The notes: a model not told the origin generated them from the sequence alone. Shown: positions 54,564 through 63,459, counted from the first letter of the stretch. The stretch: DNA of 64,000 nucleotides from Candidatus Flexicrinis proximus (GCA_016712885.1 JADJQF010000004.1:620001-684000); one strand, 5' to 3'. Program-made: numbers and translations.

Positions 54564-54713
54564 TCCCTCACCATTACCGGTATCAACACCTCTCCTGGCC
54601 ACATGACTAGGGTTGCTTGACAAGATTTCACAAACTGCCTACCTTTGTCATAAGTGGAAATGATAGGGAGCCCGTTATCAGAGCAACCTTCGACCCGAGA
54701 GGAGTGTACTGGC

Positions 54714-55139
54714 GTGAAAACCCTTGATATGCCTGATATCGACCGTGTGTACATCGAACGTCACGCGGATAACAACCATGCTTGCGACGTGATCGTCAAG
54801 ATGACCGACGGCACCGTCTATACCTGCCTGTTCGTCACCCTCAATTACCTGCGCCGCCAGATGGAAATCAATTACCTGTTCTGCAAACAGGTTGACGATT
54901 CTGTTCCGGTGCGTTTTGCCGCCCTCGACACCCCCCATCTGCTGGTTGAGAAGCTCGACCGCGACACCATTGAGGACACCATCGACAATCTCGTCGCGCT
55001 CGATATCTTCGAGTCGCTCTTTACCCGCGTGACCGAACAGCAGGGTGACCCCACCGCCAAGACCACTCGCGACGCTGGCCGAACTACTCAGGAAGTGGCC
55101 GCCGTTGTGATTAGCGATGTCCTCGTGGTCTCTGGCTGA
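54714..55139 (+). CDS. conserved hypothetical protein
   Basis: A 141-residue soluble protein that I do not recognise. It starts with GTG at 54714, eight bases after AGGAG, giving VKTLDMPDIDRVYIERHADN. The first half looks like a small alpha/beta domain (DVIVKMTDGTVYTCLFVTLN, YLRRQMEINYLF), and the C-terminus is an Ala/Thr-rich tail. No signal peptide or membrane helix. It stands alone between a terminator and thrS. Confidence 0.65.
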   Translation: MKTLDMPDIDRVYIERHADNNHACDVIVKMTDGTVYTCLFVTLNYLRRQMEINYLFCKQVDDSVPVRFAALDTPHLLVEKLDRDTIEDTIDNLVALDIFESLFTRVTEQQGDPTAKTTRDAGRTTQEVAAVVISDVLVVSG

Positions 55140-55363
55140 ACTACGGCCACTTTCAAAAACACAATAGCTCTTGCCTTCTGGCCACCGGCTTTGCGCCCGT
55201 GTGGCGGCTGTCTATCATCCGCCCCTCGCCCTTAGCCTTCCGCCCGGAGCAGCCAGCCAGTACCCTGCGCGAGGACACCCAGCCGTTTTTCGATTCGGCT
55301 TGTGTAGACTCGCGCATTTTCGTTTTGTATCATTAACCCTGTGATTTCCGCCGAGGAGTTCTC

Positions 55364-57166
55364 ATGTCCCAACCCTATTCAGAAAGCCAGCTCTACAAGA
55401 TCCGTCATTCGACGGCGCACGTAATGGCGGAAGCCATGCTTGAGCGCTTCCCTGAAGCGCACATCGCCATCGGCCCCCCGATCGAAGATGGCTTCTACTA
55501 CGATTTCGGCCTCCCGCGTCCCATCACCGACGAAGACCTCAAGTGGGTCGAACAGCGCATGAAGCAGATTCTGCGCGGCGGCCACGACTTTTCCGTCCGG
55601 GATGTCAACGTCGACGAAGCCCTGGCCCTTTTCAAGGATCAGCCCTTCAAGGTCGAGTTGATCAATGACCTGGTCAACGGCCGCACCGACGAAAACGGCG
55701 CTGAAATCGCCGCGCCCGCCACCAAACTTACGGTCTACAAGCAGGATACCTTCCTGGACCTCTGCCGTGGCCCGCACGTCGCCAACACGCGCGAGATCAA
55801 CCCGGACGCCGTCAGTATTACCTATAAGCCGCCCGCCGGTGCCTATTGGCGCGGCGATGAAAATCGCCAGATGCTCACGCGCATCTACGGCACGGCCTGG
55901 CAGACGCCTGAAGAACTCCAGGAATATCTCGACCGTCTCGAAGAAGCCAAACAGCGCGACCACCGCTTCCTGGGCGAAAAGCTCGGCCTGTTTGTCCTCG
56001 ACCCGCTTGTCGGCCGCGGCTTGCCCCTCTGGCTGCCCAACGGCGCTATCCTGCGCGATACCATGGAGCGCTGGCTGCGTCAGCTCCAGATCGAGCACGG
56101 CTACCAGCCGGTGGTCACTCCCCACATCGGCAGCATCGACCTCTACAAGACTTCCGGCCACTATCCCTACTACAAGGATAGCCAGTACGCCCCCATCGAC
56201 GTCGACGGCGAGCTGTTCCTGCTCAAGCCCATGAACTGCCCGCATCACATCATGATTTACCGTTCGGCCCTGCGCTCGTTCCGCGACCTGCCGCTCCGTC
56301 TGGCTGAATTCGGCACGGTCTACCGCTACGAGAAGTCCGGTCAGCTTCACGGCCTGACCCGCGTGCGCGGCTTCACGGTTGACGATGCCCATCTGTTCGT
56401 CATGCCGGAACAGGTTGACGCCGAGTTCATCTCCGTCGTCAAACTGGCCCAGTACGTGCTCGGTACGCTCGGCATGAGCGATTTCCGCGCTCGTATCGGT
56501 GTCCGCGACCCCAAGAGCGACAAGTTCGTCGGCGACGACGCCCTCTGGGAAACGGCGACCAGTGCCATCATCCGCGCCTGCGATAGCCTCGGCCTGAAGT
56601 ACACGGTCGAGGAGGGGGAGGCCGCCTTCTATGGCCCGAAGCTCGACCTGGTCGTGCGCGACGTCCTCAAGCGCGAGTGGCAGCTCGGCACGGTGCAGGT
56701 CGACCCGAACCTGCCGGAACGCTTCGACCTTGAATATGTCGGCTCAGACGCGCAGCGCCATCGCCCGGTGATGATCCACCGCGCGCTGTTCGGCAGTATC
56801 GAGCGCTTCCTCGGCATCCTGATCGAGCACTTCGCGGGTGCCTTCCCGGCCTGGCTCGCGCCTGTACAGGTCGCGCTCATCCCCATCGCCGACCGCCATG
56901 TCGAGTATCTCGAGGGCGTTGCCGCCAAACTCCAGGCCATCGGCATCCGCGCCGAGGTCGACCGCACAAATAACCGGATGGGGGCCAAGATCGCCGTCGC
57001 CCGCGACCAGCAGATCCCCTACATGCTCATCGCCGGGGACCGTGACGCCGCCGCCAGCGCCGTCAGTGTCCGCCTCCGTACCGACGAGGATCGCGGCCAG
57101 ATGCCCGTCGATGACTTTGTCGCCCATATCGCCCGCATCGTCGCGGAGAAATCGCTCGAACTTTAG
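55364..57166 (+). CDS. thrS: threonyl-tRNA synthetase without TGS domain
   Basis: A 600-residue class II synthetase. It begins directly with the editing domain: IRHSTAHVMAEAML (HxxxH) and FLDLCRGPHV. The catalytic core holds motif 2 region AEFGTVYRYEKSGQLHGLTR, the zinc ligands in LLKPMNCPHHIMIYR, and motif 3 HRALFGSIERFLGILIEH. A normal anticodon-binding domain follows. The N-terminal TGS domain (~60 residues) of the E. coli enzyme is missing, and no upstream frame could supply it. No T-box leader was seen in the 220 bases before it. Confidence 0.95.
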   Translation: MSQPYSESQLYKIRHSTAHVMAEAMLERFPEAHIAIGPPIEDGFYYDFGLPRPITDEDLKWVEQRMKQILRGGHDFSVRDVNVDEALALFKDQPFKVELINDLVNGRTDENGAEIAAPATKLTVYKQDTFLDLCRGPHVANTREINPDAVSITYKPPAGAYWRGDENRQMLTRIYGTAWQTPEELQEYLDRLEEAKQRDHRFLGEKLGLFVLDPLVGRGLPLWLPNGAILRDTMERWLRQLQIEHGYQPVVTPHIGSIDLYKTSGHYPYYKDSQYAPIDVDGELFLLKPMNCPHHIMIYRSALRSFRDLPLRLAEFGTVYRYEKSGQLHGLTRVRGFTVDDAHLFVMPEQVDAEFISVVKLAQYVLGTLGMSDFRARIGVRDPKSDKFVGDDALWETATSAIIRACDSLGLKYTVEEGEAAFYGPKLDLVVRDVLKREWQLGTVQVDPNLPERFDLEYVGSDAQRHRPVMIHRALFGSIERFLGILIEHFAGAFPAWLAPVQVALIPIADRHVEYLEGVAAKLQAIGIRAEVDRTNNRMGAKIAVARDQQIPYMLIAGDRDAAASAVSVRLRTDEDRGQMPVDDFVAHIARIVAEKSLEL

Positions 57167-57167
57167 C

Positions 57168-57310
57168 GTAAGCGGTGCCCTTTCCGCGGGGGTTCCACCC
57201 CTGCACCTCCCACAGCGCACTGGACGGGCAAGTTCGTTCAGTGCGCCAATGAGGGCACCGAGAGGGGGATAGCCCTCTCGCGGTGGTGTGGAGGCGCAGC
57301 CTCCACACGG
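57168..57310 (+). repeat. dispersed multi-hairpin element, copy 8 (variant hairpins)
   Basis: GCGGGGGTTCCACCCCTGC, then GCGCACTG (57215-57222) pairing with CAGTGCGC (57239-57246), then CGAGAGGGGGATAGCCCTCTCG, then TGTGGAGGCGCAGCCTCCACA. Third and fourth hairpins differ in sequence from copies 3 and 5 but keep full pairing. Lies directly after thrS. Confidence 0.88.
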
Positions 57311-57376
57311 TTCGAGGTTTCGCCCCGATATGCGCTATAATCCCCGTTCTTAACCGCTCACGTCCTGTACTCAACC

Positions 57377-57877
57377 GTGCCAATCCTCAAAGTCGGCGAA
57401 CTTGACCTCATCAGCCACAGCGCGGAGCAGACCTTGCGCTTGGGCGCGCGCCTCGGCGCGTTGCTTGCACCCGGCCATCTCATTTGCCTTTCCGGCGAAA
57501 TGGGCGCGGGTAAGACCGTGTTCTGTAATGGGCTGGGGCAGGGCTGGGGCGCCTTCGAACCGCTGGTCAGCCCTACCTATACCATCGTCCACCAGCACCA
57601 CCGCGACTCCGATCAGGCGCTTTTGTACCACCTTGACTGCTACCGCCTCAACAGCGCCGATGATGCCGACTCGATCGAGTTCGACGACCTGCTCGACAGC
57701 GGCGCTGTGCTGCTCATCGAATGGCCGGAGAAGATCGCCTCGCGTCTGCCAGTGGAATGTCTTTGGGTGCGCCTCCGCACCGTCGACGCCACCCATCGCA
57801 GCTTGAGTTTCCTGCCCACGGGCGCGCGCTACATCACCCTGATCGAGCAGTTCCGCCAAAAAGTGATCGGCGATTGA
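57377..57877 (+). CDS. tsaE: tRNA t6A synthesis ATPase TsaE
   Basis: A 166-residue P-loop protein that supports the t6A-forming complex with TsaB and TsaD. Walker A GEMGAGKT is at residues 40-47. PLVSPTYTIVHQHH is the family signature and LIEWPEKIASRLP the Walker-B-like part. Starts with GTG at 57377. Four bases before tsaB, with which it forms an operon continued by rimI. Confidence 0.93.
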   Translation: MPILKVGELDLISHSAEQTLRLGARLGALLAPGHLICLSGEMGAGKTVFCNGLGQGWGAFEPLVSPTYTIVHQHHRDSDQALLYHLDCYRLNSADDADSIEFDDLLDSGAVLLIEWPEKIASRLPVECLWVRLRTVDATHRSLSFLPTGARYITLIEQFRQKVIGD

Positions 57878-57880
57878 TCC

Positions 57881-58561
57881 ATGTTGCTTGCCCTCGATAC
57901 CGCCACCCGGCAGATTAGCCTCGCCCTCCACGACGGGGAAACCCTCATCGCGGAGTTGACCTGGCCCTCCGATAACCAGCACACCGTCCAGCTCATCCCC
58001 GCCGTCCAGCGCCTGCTTGAGCAGTGCGGCCTGACCCCGCTCGCGCTGTCGGCTTTTGCCGTCGCCGTCGGTCCGGGGTCGTTTACTGGCCTGCGGATCG
58101 GGGTCGCCGCTGCTAAAGCAATGGCCGCCGCCCGTAACGCCCCGCTCGTCGGCGTCAACACCCTCGACATCTCTGCCTCCGGTCATCCCGGCGCTTCTCA
58201 GAACGCTCTCGTTGCCGCGGCGGCTGCCGGTCGCGGGCGCGTCGTCGTCCGCAGCTATACCTGGCGCAAAAACGAATGGCGCCCCCGCAGCGACATGCGC
58301 CTGACCGATTGGGCCGGGCTGGTCGCCAGTCTCGATGGCGCCGCCACCATCACCGGCGATATCGACGCGGCCGGGCTTGCCGCGCTCAAACAGGCGCAGG
58401 CCGCTGGCGTGCCCCTCACCATCGCTCCGGCCGGCTATCGCCTGCGCCGCGCGGGCATCCTTGCCCAGCTCGCCTGGGATCAGCTTGCCGAAAAAGTGCC
58501 GCCGGGGACCTTCGATCCCTCGCGCATCGTCCCCATCTACGTCAAGAGCGACTCCGCATGA
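57881..58561 (+). CDS. tsaB: tRNA t6A synthesis protein TsaB
   Basis: A 226-residue ASKHA-fold scaffold protein (YeaZ). LLALDTATRQISLALHDGET and HTVQLIPAVQRLLEQCGLTP, then VAVGPGSFTGLRIGVAAAKA, the defining motif. It organises TsaD and TsaE for t6A-37 modification of ANN-decoding tRNAs. tsaD is not in the window. Its stop overlaps the rimI start (ATGA). Confidence 0.94.
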   Translation: MLLALDTATRQISLALHDGETLIAELTWPSDNQHTVQLIPAVQRLLEQCGLTPLALSAFAVAVGPGSFTGLRIGVAAAKAMAAARNAPLVGVNTLDISASGHPGASQNALVAAAAAGRGRVVVRSYTWRKNEWRPRSDMRLTDWAGLVASLDGAATITGDIDAAGLAALKQAQAAGVPLTIAPAGYRLRRAGILAQLAWDQLAEKVPPGTFDPSRIVPIYVKSDSA

Positions 58562-59172
58562 CTCTCACACTGCGCCTGATGTCTCTCGCCGATGTGGCTC
58601 AGGTCGCCAGCATCGAGAAACAGTCGTTTGTCGTCCCCTGGTCTCCCCGCACCTATGCCTACGAAATCGGCGAATCCGAGAGCAGCCACATGGTCGTCCT
58701 GGCTGGCCCCGCTGCGCTGCCTCCCAATCCGTCTGCCCTCATGCGGCTTCTGCGCGCCGTCGGTTATACCGGCGGTGGTGCCACTTCGACCGTGCTCGCC
58801 TATGGCGGCCTCTGGAACCTCGTCGACGAAGCCCACATCAGCACGATCGCCAGTCACCCGGCCTCCCGCCGCCGTGGCTATGGCGAAGCCGTCCTGGCGG
58901 GCATGATGCGCCGCGCCCTCGTCCTCAACGTTGACTTTGTCGCGCTGGAGGTTCGCGTCACTAACCTCGGCGCCCAGACCCTCTACCGTAAATACGGCTT
59001 CGAGGTGCATGGCGTCAAACCGAAGTACTACCTCGACAACCACGAAGACGCGTTTGATATGCGCGTCTTTCTCAACGACGCCAGCCGCCGCCGGGTCGAG
59101 CAGCTCTATCGCGATATCCGTGCCCGTCTCGGTTTTGTAGACACCTTCACCGAATCGCTCCACAACCTCTGA
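58558..59172 (+). CDS. rimI: RimI-like ribosomal-protein N-acetyltransferase
   Basis: A 204-residue GNAT enzyme placed after tsaB, as rimI usually is. SLADVAQVASIEKQSFVVPW is the RimI start. ISTIASHPASRRRGYGEAVL holds the acetyl-CoA loop, and LEVRVTNLGAQTLYRKYGFE the conserved Tyr region. It carries about 25 extra residues after MVVLAG (ALPPNPSALMRLLRAVGYTG) and a C-terminal extension, so it is longer than the usual ~150. Translationally coupled to tsaB by ATGA. Confidence 0.88.
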   Translation: MTLTLRLMSLADVAQVASIEKQSFVVPWSPRTYAYEIGESESSHMVVLAGPAALPPNPSALMRLLRAVGYTGGGATSTVLAYGGLWNLVDEAHISTIASHPASRRRGYGEAVLAGMMRRALVLNVDFVALEVRVTNLGAQTLYRKYGFEVHGVKPKYYLDNHEDAFDMRVFLNDASRRRVEQLYRDIRARLGFVDTFTESLHNL

Positions 59173-59181
59173 GCCGCAGCC

Positions 59182-59420
59182 TTACAGCCTGCCCCAGATG
59201 TAGAACATGTAATCCTGCCCGAAGGTCTTTGCGCCCAGCCGCTGAAGCAGCGGTCGTCCACAGTGAACAGGTGCACCACCTGGTTGCGGACTGACCCGAC
59301 CGAATAGTCTGTTTCCTCAGTGAATTTATCCTGCGGCAGCCCGGCGATCAGCTCGTCCCAGATCTTGCGGTTTGCCGTGAAATGGTACTCGTACAGGTGC
59401 CGGAACGCTGCCGCGTTCAT
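59182..59420 (-). pseudogene. DinB-family protein with an internal out-of-frame deletion
   Basis: The N-terminus from ATG 59420 is DinB-like: NAAAFRHLYEYHFTANRKIW, then GSVRNQVVHLFTVDDRCFSG. The reading frame then runs into unrelated text. In another frame the same bases encode LLQRLGAKTFGQDYMFYIWG and a TAA at 59182, which matches a DinB C-terminus. About 80 middle residues are missing, so a ~240-base out-of-frame deletion is likely. The start overlaps the upstream nitroreductase stop (ATGA), so it was once an operon partner. Confidence 0.7.
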
Positions 59421-60049
59421 TGACGCTGCCGCGTCAGGTACAGCGTCAGTGCCACCGCCGCGACGAACAGCCACGTCATCCAGGCGCGGTCAGCCGGCAC
59501 GCCCTCTATCGCCTTCGCCCGCCCCTCCAGCTTCTCCAGCCGCACAAACGTGTACCGTCTCGCGGCATCCTTGAAATTTTGCGGGTGGACGATGTTCCTG
59601 TTCCGGCCCGACCAGTAGATCCAGCGCAGTGGGATCGGCGCATCCATCCGAAACTGGAACAGTGCCCGCACCGCTTCTGCTTCGTCGCTCACCACCGTGG
59701 CCGCCGCCGGGAAGTCCTGCACCCCGATCCGCACCGTCACCACGCCATCCTCCGTCACGCGCTGCAGCCACTTCGCGTCGGATCGTGTCGCAAGCACGTA
59801 GATGCGGCTCCCGTGGCGCCGGTATTCTAGCGGGGTATACCGCACCAGATCGGAACCGCCGCGTGTCGTCAGCACCAGGAACGGCATGATTCCCAGGAAA
59901 GGGCCGAACCCCAACCGGTACAGCACCACCGGCAGCCGGCGCAGAAATTTGTTATGCGGTTGGCGTACCAGCGGCCATTCGCCCGTAAACGTGCTGCTTT
60001 GGTCGGAATTGGCCGCTGCCGAGGCTTCTGGATCAACGAACACAATCAC
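59417..60049 (-). CDS. nitroreductase/deazaflavin-dependent oxidoreductase-like protein
   Basis: A 210-residue protein of the DUF385 / F420-binding split-barrel type. FLVLTTRGGSDLVRYTPLEY and the RIYVLATRSDAKWLQRV segment follow the TTGRKSG...RxTPL pattern of this family. It has one C-terminal membrane helix (AWMTWLFVAAVALTLYL), unusual for the family. Probably reduces organic substrates with F420H2 or FMN. The 3' end overlaps the start of the broken DinB gene. Confidence 0.78.
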   Translation of the reverse strand: MIVFVDPEASAAANSDQSSTFTGEWPLVRQPHNKFLRRLPVVLYRLGFGPFLGIMPFLVLTTRGGSDLVRYTPLEYRRHGSRIYVLATRSDAKWLQRVTEDGVVTVRIGVQDFPAAATVVSDEAEAVRALFQFRMDAPIPLRWIYWSGRNRNIVHPQNFKDAARRYTFVRLEKLEGRAKAIEGVPADRAWMTWLFVAAVALTLYLTRQRQ

Positions 60050-60495
60050 TGTTCTTTCTAATACTCTACGCGCCTGTAAATCCCACGAAATCGAAAACCC
60101 CGGACCGCGCCGCAGGGTCTTGAATTCATTGCCCGCGACCCATCTTTTGGGGCGCCGGTTGTGCGGTCACCGTGCATTCCACGCCGGCCCGCGTCCGGGT
60201 TTACGCCCCGATCTTTATAGTCGTCTAACCTAATCCAAGGTTGTATCTAAGTACTTTACTGCGGATTCTACCTGCTCGCAATCAGGCCACGTCGCGGTTT
60301 TAAGACGCGGTGAGTGTTGCGTAGTGAATCGCTGAGATAGCGTCGGGATGCCCCGAATCCACACTATAATTGCACTATCTCCGCCAGGGATCACAGTCTT
60401 ATCGTTAGAGGGGCAGGGGATGGGCGACCTTCAGACTCGTAAGGCTGGGGTCGCCCTCAACGTCATAATAGGTACCATTAAGAGGAATCAATCCA
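60050..60495. other. intergenic region upstream of folE
   Basis: 446 bases without a convincing gene. A TATAAT (60365-60370) has no good -35. A hairpin with arms GGGCGACC (60423-60430) and GGTCGCCC (60448-60455) lies in the presumed folE leader. No known riboswitch motif was recognised. Confidence 0.4.
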
Positions 60496-61248
60496 ATGAA
60501 TACAAAGCATCAGAACGGCCACTCCGATAACGGCGGTCAGAACGGCCATACCAATGGCAGTCACCGCAATGCTTATGACACGGAAGAACCCGCGGACATC
60601 GAGACCACTCTCCGTGAAAAATTCACGTCGGAAGCCTTCTTGCGCACCTTCGAGTTGGATCTGCCTCCTGTAGATACCGATGCCATTGAGGACGCCACCC
60701 GCGCGGTGCTCACCGCCGTGGGCGAAAACCCTGACCGCGAAGGTCTGGCGCGCACCCCTGTTCGCGTCGCCAAAGCTTTTACCGAAATGCTCTCCGGCTA
60801 TCGTGCCGATCCGCAGGCGCTCATCAACGACGCCCTCTTTGATGTTGAATACGACGACATGGTCATCGTGCGCGACATTCCCTATCAATCCCTGTGCGAG
60901 CATCATATGCTGCCGTTCCTGGGTAAGGCCCACGTCGCCTACATCCCCAACGGCAAGGTCATCGGACTCAGCAAGATCCCTCGTATCGTCGATATGTTCG
61001 CCCAGCGCCTTCAGGTACAGGAGCGCATGACCCGCCAGATCGCCGAGTTTATCCATGAAGTGCTTCAGCCCAGGGGCGTCGCCGTCGTGATGGACGGCGT
61101 CCACATGTGCTCCATGATCCGCGGCGTCAAGAAACACGGAAGCGGTATGACCACCAGCGCCATGCTTGGCGTCTTCCGCAGTGACGAGCGCACCCGTTCC
61201 GAGTTCATGGCCCACATCCAGCGCGCCAGCGGCCAATCTATGTTTTAG
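60496..61248 (+). CDS. folE: GTP cyclohydrolase I
   Basis: A 250-residue FolE, first enzyme of folate (dihydroneopterin triphosphate) synthesis. Zinc and catalytic residues are in YQSLCEHHMLPFLGKAHVAY and GVHMCSMIRGVKKHGSGMTT. ENPDREGLARTPVRVAKAF is also diagnostic. The first ~25 residues are an Asn-Gly-His repeat (NGHSDNGGQNGHTNGSHRN), an unusual disordered extension. ATG at 60496. Ends at a dispersed repeat and a bidirectional terminator. Confidence 0.95.
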   Translation: MNTKHQNGHSDNGGQNGHTNGSHRNAYDTEEPADIETTLREKFTSEAFLRTFELDLPPVDTDAIEDATRAVLTAVGENPDREGLARTPVRVAKAFTEMLSGYRADPQALINDALFDVEYDDMVIVRDIPYQSLCEHHMLPFLGKAHVAYIPNGKVIGLSKIPRIVDMFAQRLQVQERMTRQIAEFIHEVLQPRGVAVVMDGVHMCSMIRGVKKHGSGMTTSAMLGVFRSDERTRSEFMAHIQRASGQSMF

Positions 61249-61254
61249 CGTTCA

Positions 61255-61322
61255 CCAATGAGGGAGGTTCGGAGGGTGACAACCCTTCGACGGAGGTCTG
61301 GAGGCAGCGCCTCCACACAAGA
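61255..61322 (+). repeat. dispersed multi-hairpin element, copy 9 (right half)
   Basis: CAATGAGGGAGG, then hairpin TCGGAGGGTGACAACCCTTCGA, then TCTGGAGGCAGCGCCTCCACA. The fourth hairpin has a new sequence but intact pairing. Lies between folE and its terminator. Confidence 0.8.
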
Positions 61323-61336
61323 AACCGCCGGTAACA

Positions 61337-61368
61337 AAAACGCCCTTCGCGTGTTCGAAGGGCGTTTT
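61337..61368. terminator. bidirectional terminator between folE and ppa
   Basis: AAAACGCCCTTCG (61337-61349) pairs perfectly with CGAAGGGCGTTTT (61356-61368), so both strands end in T-runs. Serves the convergent folE and pyrophosphatase genes. Confidence 0.93.
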
Positions 61369-61392
61369 GATTTCCAGGTCGTGCGCGTCGGG

Positions 61393-61944
61393 CTAAACGC
61401 CCTGTCCCATGGGCGGGAACGACTCGCGGTACAGCCGGATCCCTTCCATGACCGCCTTCTTGGCCTCGTCCGCCCCCACCCAGCCCTCGTTGGTGACTTC
61501 CGTCCCCTGAAGCTGTTTGTAGACCATGAAGAAGTGGGCGACCTCTTTCGGGAAGTGCTGCGGCAGGTCCGACAGGTCGCGGTACTCGTCAAAATTCGGA
61601 TCGGTTGCCGGCACCGCCAGCACCTTATAGTCCTGTTCGCCCTTATCGATCATCTTGAACATTCCCACCGGCCGCGCTTCGATCACGCATCCGGGGAAGG
61701 TCGCCTCGTTCATCATCACTAGCACGTCCAGCGGGTCGCCATCTCCCCAGTAGGTCTGCGGGATGAAGCCGTAATCGCCAGGGTAATGCAGCGGGCTGAA
61801 CAAGACGCGGTCCAGCTTGATGATGCCGGCCTTCTTGCTGTACTCGTATTTGTTGCGGCTGCCTTTCGGGACTTCCACCACGGCGTAAATCACTTCTGGT
61901 AGATTCGGGCCGCTTGCCAGGTTGTGCCACAGATGCAGGGTCAT
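61393..61944 (-). CDS. ppa: inorganic pyrophosphatase
   Basis: A 183-residue family I soluble pyrophosphatase. VIYAVVEVPKGSRNKYEYSK, YPGDYGFIPQTYWGDGDPLD (the metal-binding DxDPxD) and KEVAHFFMVYKQLQG are family motifs. Pulls pyrophosphate-forming reactions forward in the cytoplasm. Convergent with folE across a strong terminator. Confidence 0.95.
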   Translation of the reverse strand: MTLHLWHNLASGPNLPEVIYAVVEVPKGSRNKYEYSKKAGIIKLDRVLFSPLHYPGDYGFIPQTYWGDGDPLDVLVMMNEATFPGCVIEARPVGMFKMIDKGEQDYKVLAVPATDPNFDEYRDLSDLPQHFPKEVAHFFMVYKQLQGTEVTNEGWVGADEAKKAVMEGIRLYRESFPPMGQGV

Positions 61945-62023
61945 GTTTTTGCGCTCCCAACACGCCGACTATCCCGCGACGGTATCGCCAGCATTATAAA
62001 GCAATCCGGGCGTTAATGCCCAA

Positions 62024-62476
62024 TCACGCCCCGGACCGCAGTCGTCTCTGCGCTTCGCCCCGCACCATCGCGATCATGCCCATCAACCCCTGTCCTTTGC
62101 CCATCGAGATTTCTTTCCCGAACAGCTTGAACACGATGTCGTTGTCGATCGTTACCACCTGTTCCAGCGGCGCCCCGGACAGCGTTTCGTCCAATACCAC
62201 CGCGATCGCCATCGCCGACAGCCCCTGCGGATTCAGCACGTCGAAGTAGAACTTAAGCGACCCGTCCGGGTTGTCCAGCGCCCACACATAGGCGTCGCTC
62301 TCGCAGTACGTCACATGGTTCTCTTCAGGATACGGCTTGGTCGCCACCGATGCCGGCACGCGCACCTCGTCGAACCGGTCGGCAATCTCGATCAGCGCTT
62401 CGACGCGTTCGTTGCGGTCCGTAATGGTCGAGAAATCTTCCACCAGGTCCGCCAGTTTCTCAGGATATTTGAGCAT
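62024..62476 (-). CDS. sufE: SufE-like sulfur-acceptor protein
   Basis: A 150-residue SufE that accepts persulfide from a cysteine desulfurase for Fe-S assembly. LADLVEDFSTITDRNERVEA is the conserved start; the acceptor Cys is in HVTYCESDAYVWALDN (usually GCQS), and LMGMIAMVRGEA ends it. No sufS or sufBCD beside it, but it lies next to the rhodanese gene on the same strand, so both are sulfur-transfer proteins. Confidence 0.9.
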   Translation of the reverse strand: MLKYPEKLADLVEDFSTITDRNERVEALIEIADRFDEVRVPASVATKPYPEENHVTYCESDAYVWALDNPDGSLKFYFDVLNPQGLSAMAIAVVLDETLSGAPLEQVVTIDNDIVFKLFGKEISMGKGQGLMGMIAMVRGEAQRRLRSGA

Positions 62477-62595
62477 GGGAGTCTCAGAGAGTATAAGCGG
62501 GTGAAGTCACGCAATTGTAGCATAGGGGAACACGCGCGCGGGAAGGGAAGGTTCAGCCTTCGCAGGCCGCCCCTTCCCCCAATCGTCTCGCAGCC

Positions 62596-63459
62596 TTACT
62601 TCTCGATCGGCACGCCGACCGAATTGCCCCATTCTGTCCACGAGCCGTCATAGTTACGCACGTTCTTGTAGCCAAGCAGGTAGGTCAGCACAAACCATGA
62701 ATGGCTGCTGCGCTCGCCGATGCGGCAGTACGCAATTATCTGGTCGTTGGGATTCAGCCCCTTCTCGCCTTCATAGATCGCCTTCAGCTCAGCCGCCGAC
62801 TTGAACGTGCCGTCTTCCGGGTTGGCCGCGCGTGCCCACGGCACGCTCTGTGCGCCGGGGATATGGCCGCCGCGCAGTGCGCCTTCCTGCGGATAGTTCG
62901 GCATGTGCAGCAGCTCGCCGCTGTACTCGCCCGGGCTGCGCACGTCCACCAGCGGCAGACCTGCGCGCACATGCGCCAGCACCTGCTCGCGGAACGCGCG
63001 GATTTTCGTGTCGTCGCGCTCCGGCGCCGTGTAACTGGTCGCCGTGTAGTGCGGGACCTCGCGCGTCACTTCGCGCTTTTCCAGTTCCCACTTTGTGCGC
63101 CCGCCGTCGACCACCTTGACTTTGTCATGCCCGAACAGCCGGAAGACCCACAGCGCATACGTCGCCCACCAGTTGTTCTTATCGCCATAGAACACCACCG
63201 TCGTGTCGTTGCTGATGCCGTTGCGCGACGCCAGCTTTTCGAACCCGGCTCTGTCCAGATAATCCCGCCGCACTGGGTCGTTCAGGTCGTGTGTCCAGTC
63301 GATCTGGACCGCGCCCGGCACGTGCCCCGACGGATACAGCAGCGGATCTTCGTTAGACTCGACGATCCGGATCGTCGGGTCGTTCAGATGGGCAGCCAGC
63401 CAATCCGTCGAGACCAGCACGTCCGGGTTTGCATACCCGCGTTCTTGAATGTTACTCAT
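62596..63459 (-). CDS. thiosulfate sulfurtransferase (two-domain rhodanese)
   Basis: A 287-residue two-domain rhodanese. The N-terminal domain is inactive-like (VVFYGDKNNWWATYALWVFR, Asp at the Cys position). The C-terminal domain has the active loop IIAYCRIGERSSHSW, where Cys carries the persulfide. VDVRSPGEYSGEL and GHIPGAQSVPW are standard. ATG at 63459 follows AGGAGGAG. An attenuator with a Cys-rich leader peptide lies directly upstream, linking its expression to cysteine supply. Confidence 0.93.
   Translation of the reverse strand: MSNIQERGYANPDVLVSTDWLAAHLNDPTIRIVESNEDPLLYPSGHVPGAVQIDWTHDLNDPVRRDYLDRAGFEKLASRNGISNDTTVVFYGDKNNWWATYALWVFRLFGHDKVKVVDGGRTKWELEKREVTREVPHYTATSYTAPERDDTKIRAFREQVLAHVRAGLPLVDVRSPGEYSGELLHMPNYPQEGALRGGHIPGAQSVPWARAANPEDGTFKSAAELKAIYEGEKGLNPNDQIIAYCRIGERSSHSWFVLTYLLGYKNVRNYDGSWTEWGNSVGVPIEK

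Noticed and set aside
55140..55363. T-box leader for thrS
   Set aside because: No T-box sequence (TGGNACCGCG-like) or specifier stem seen, and no terminator before the start codon.
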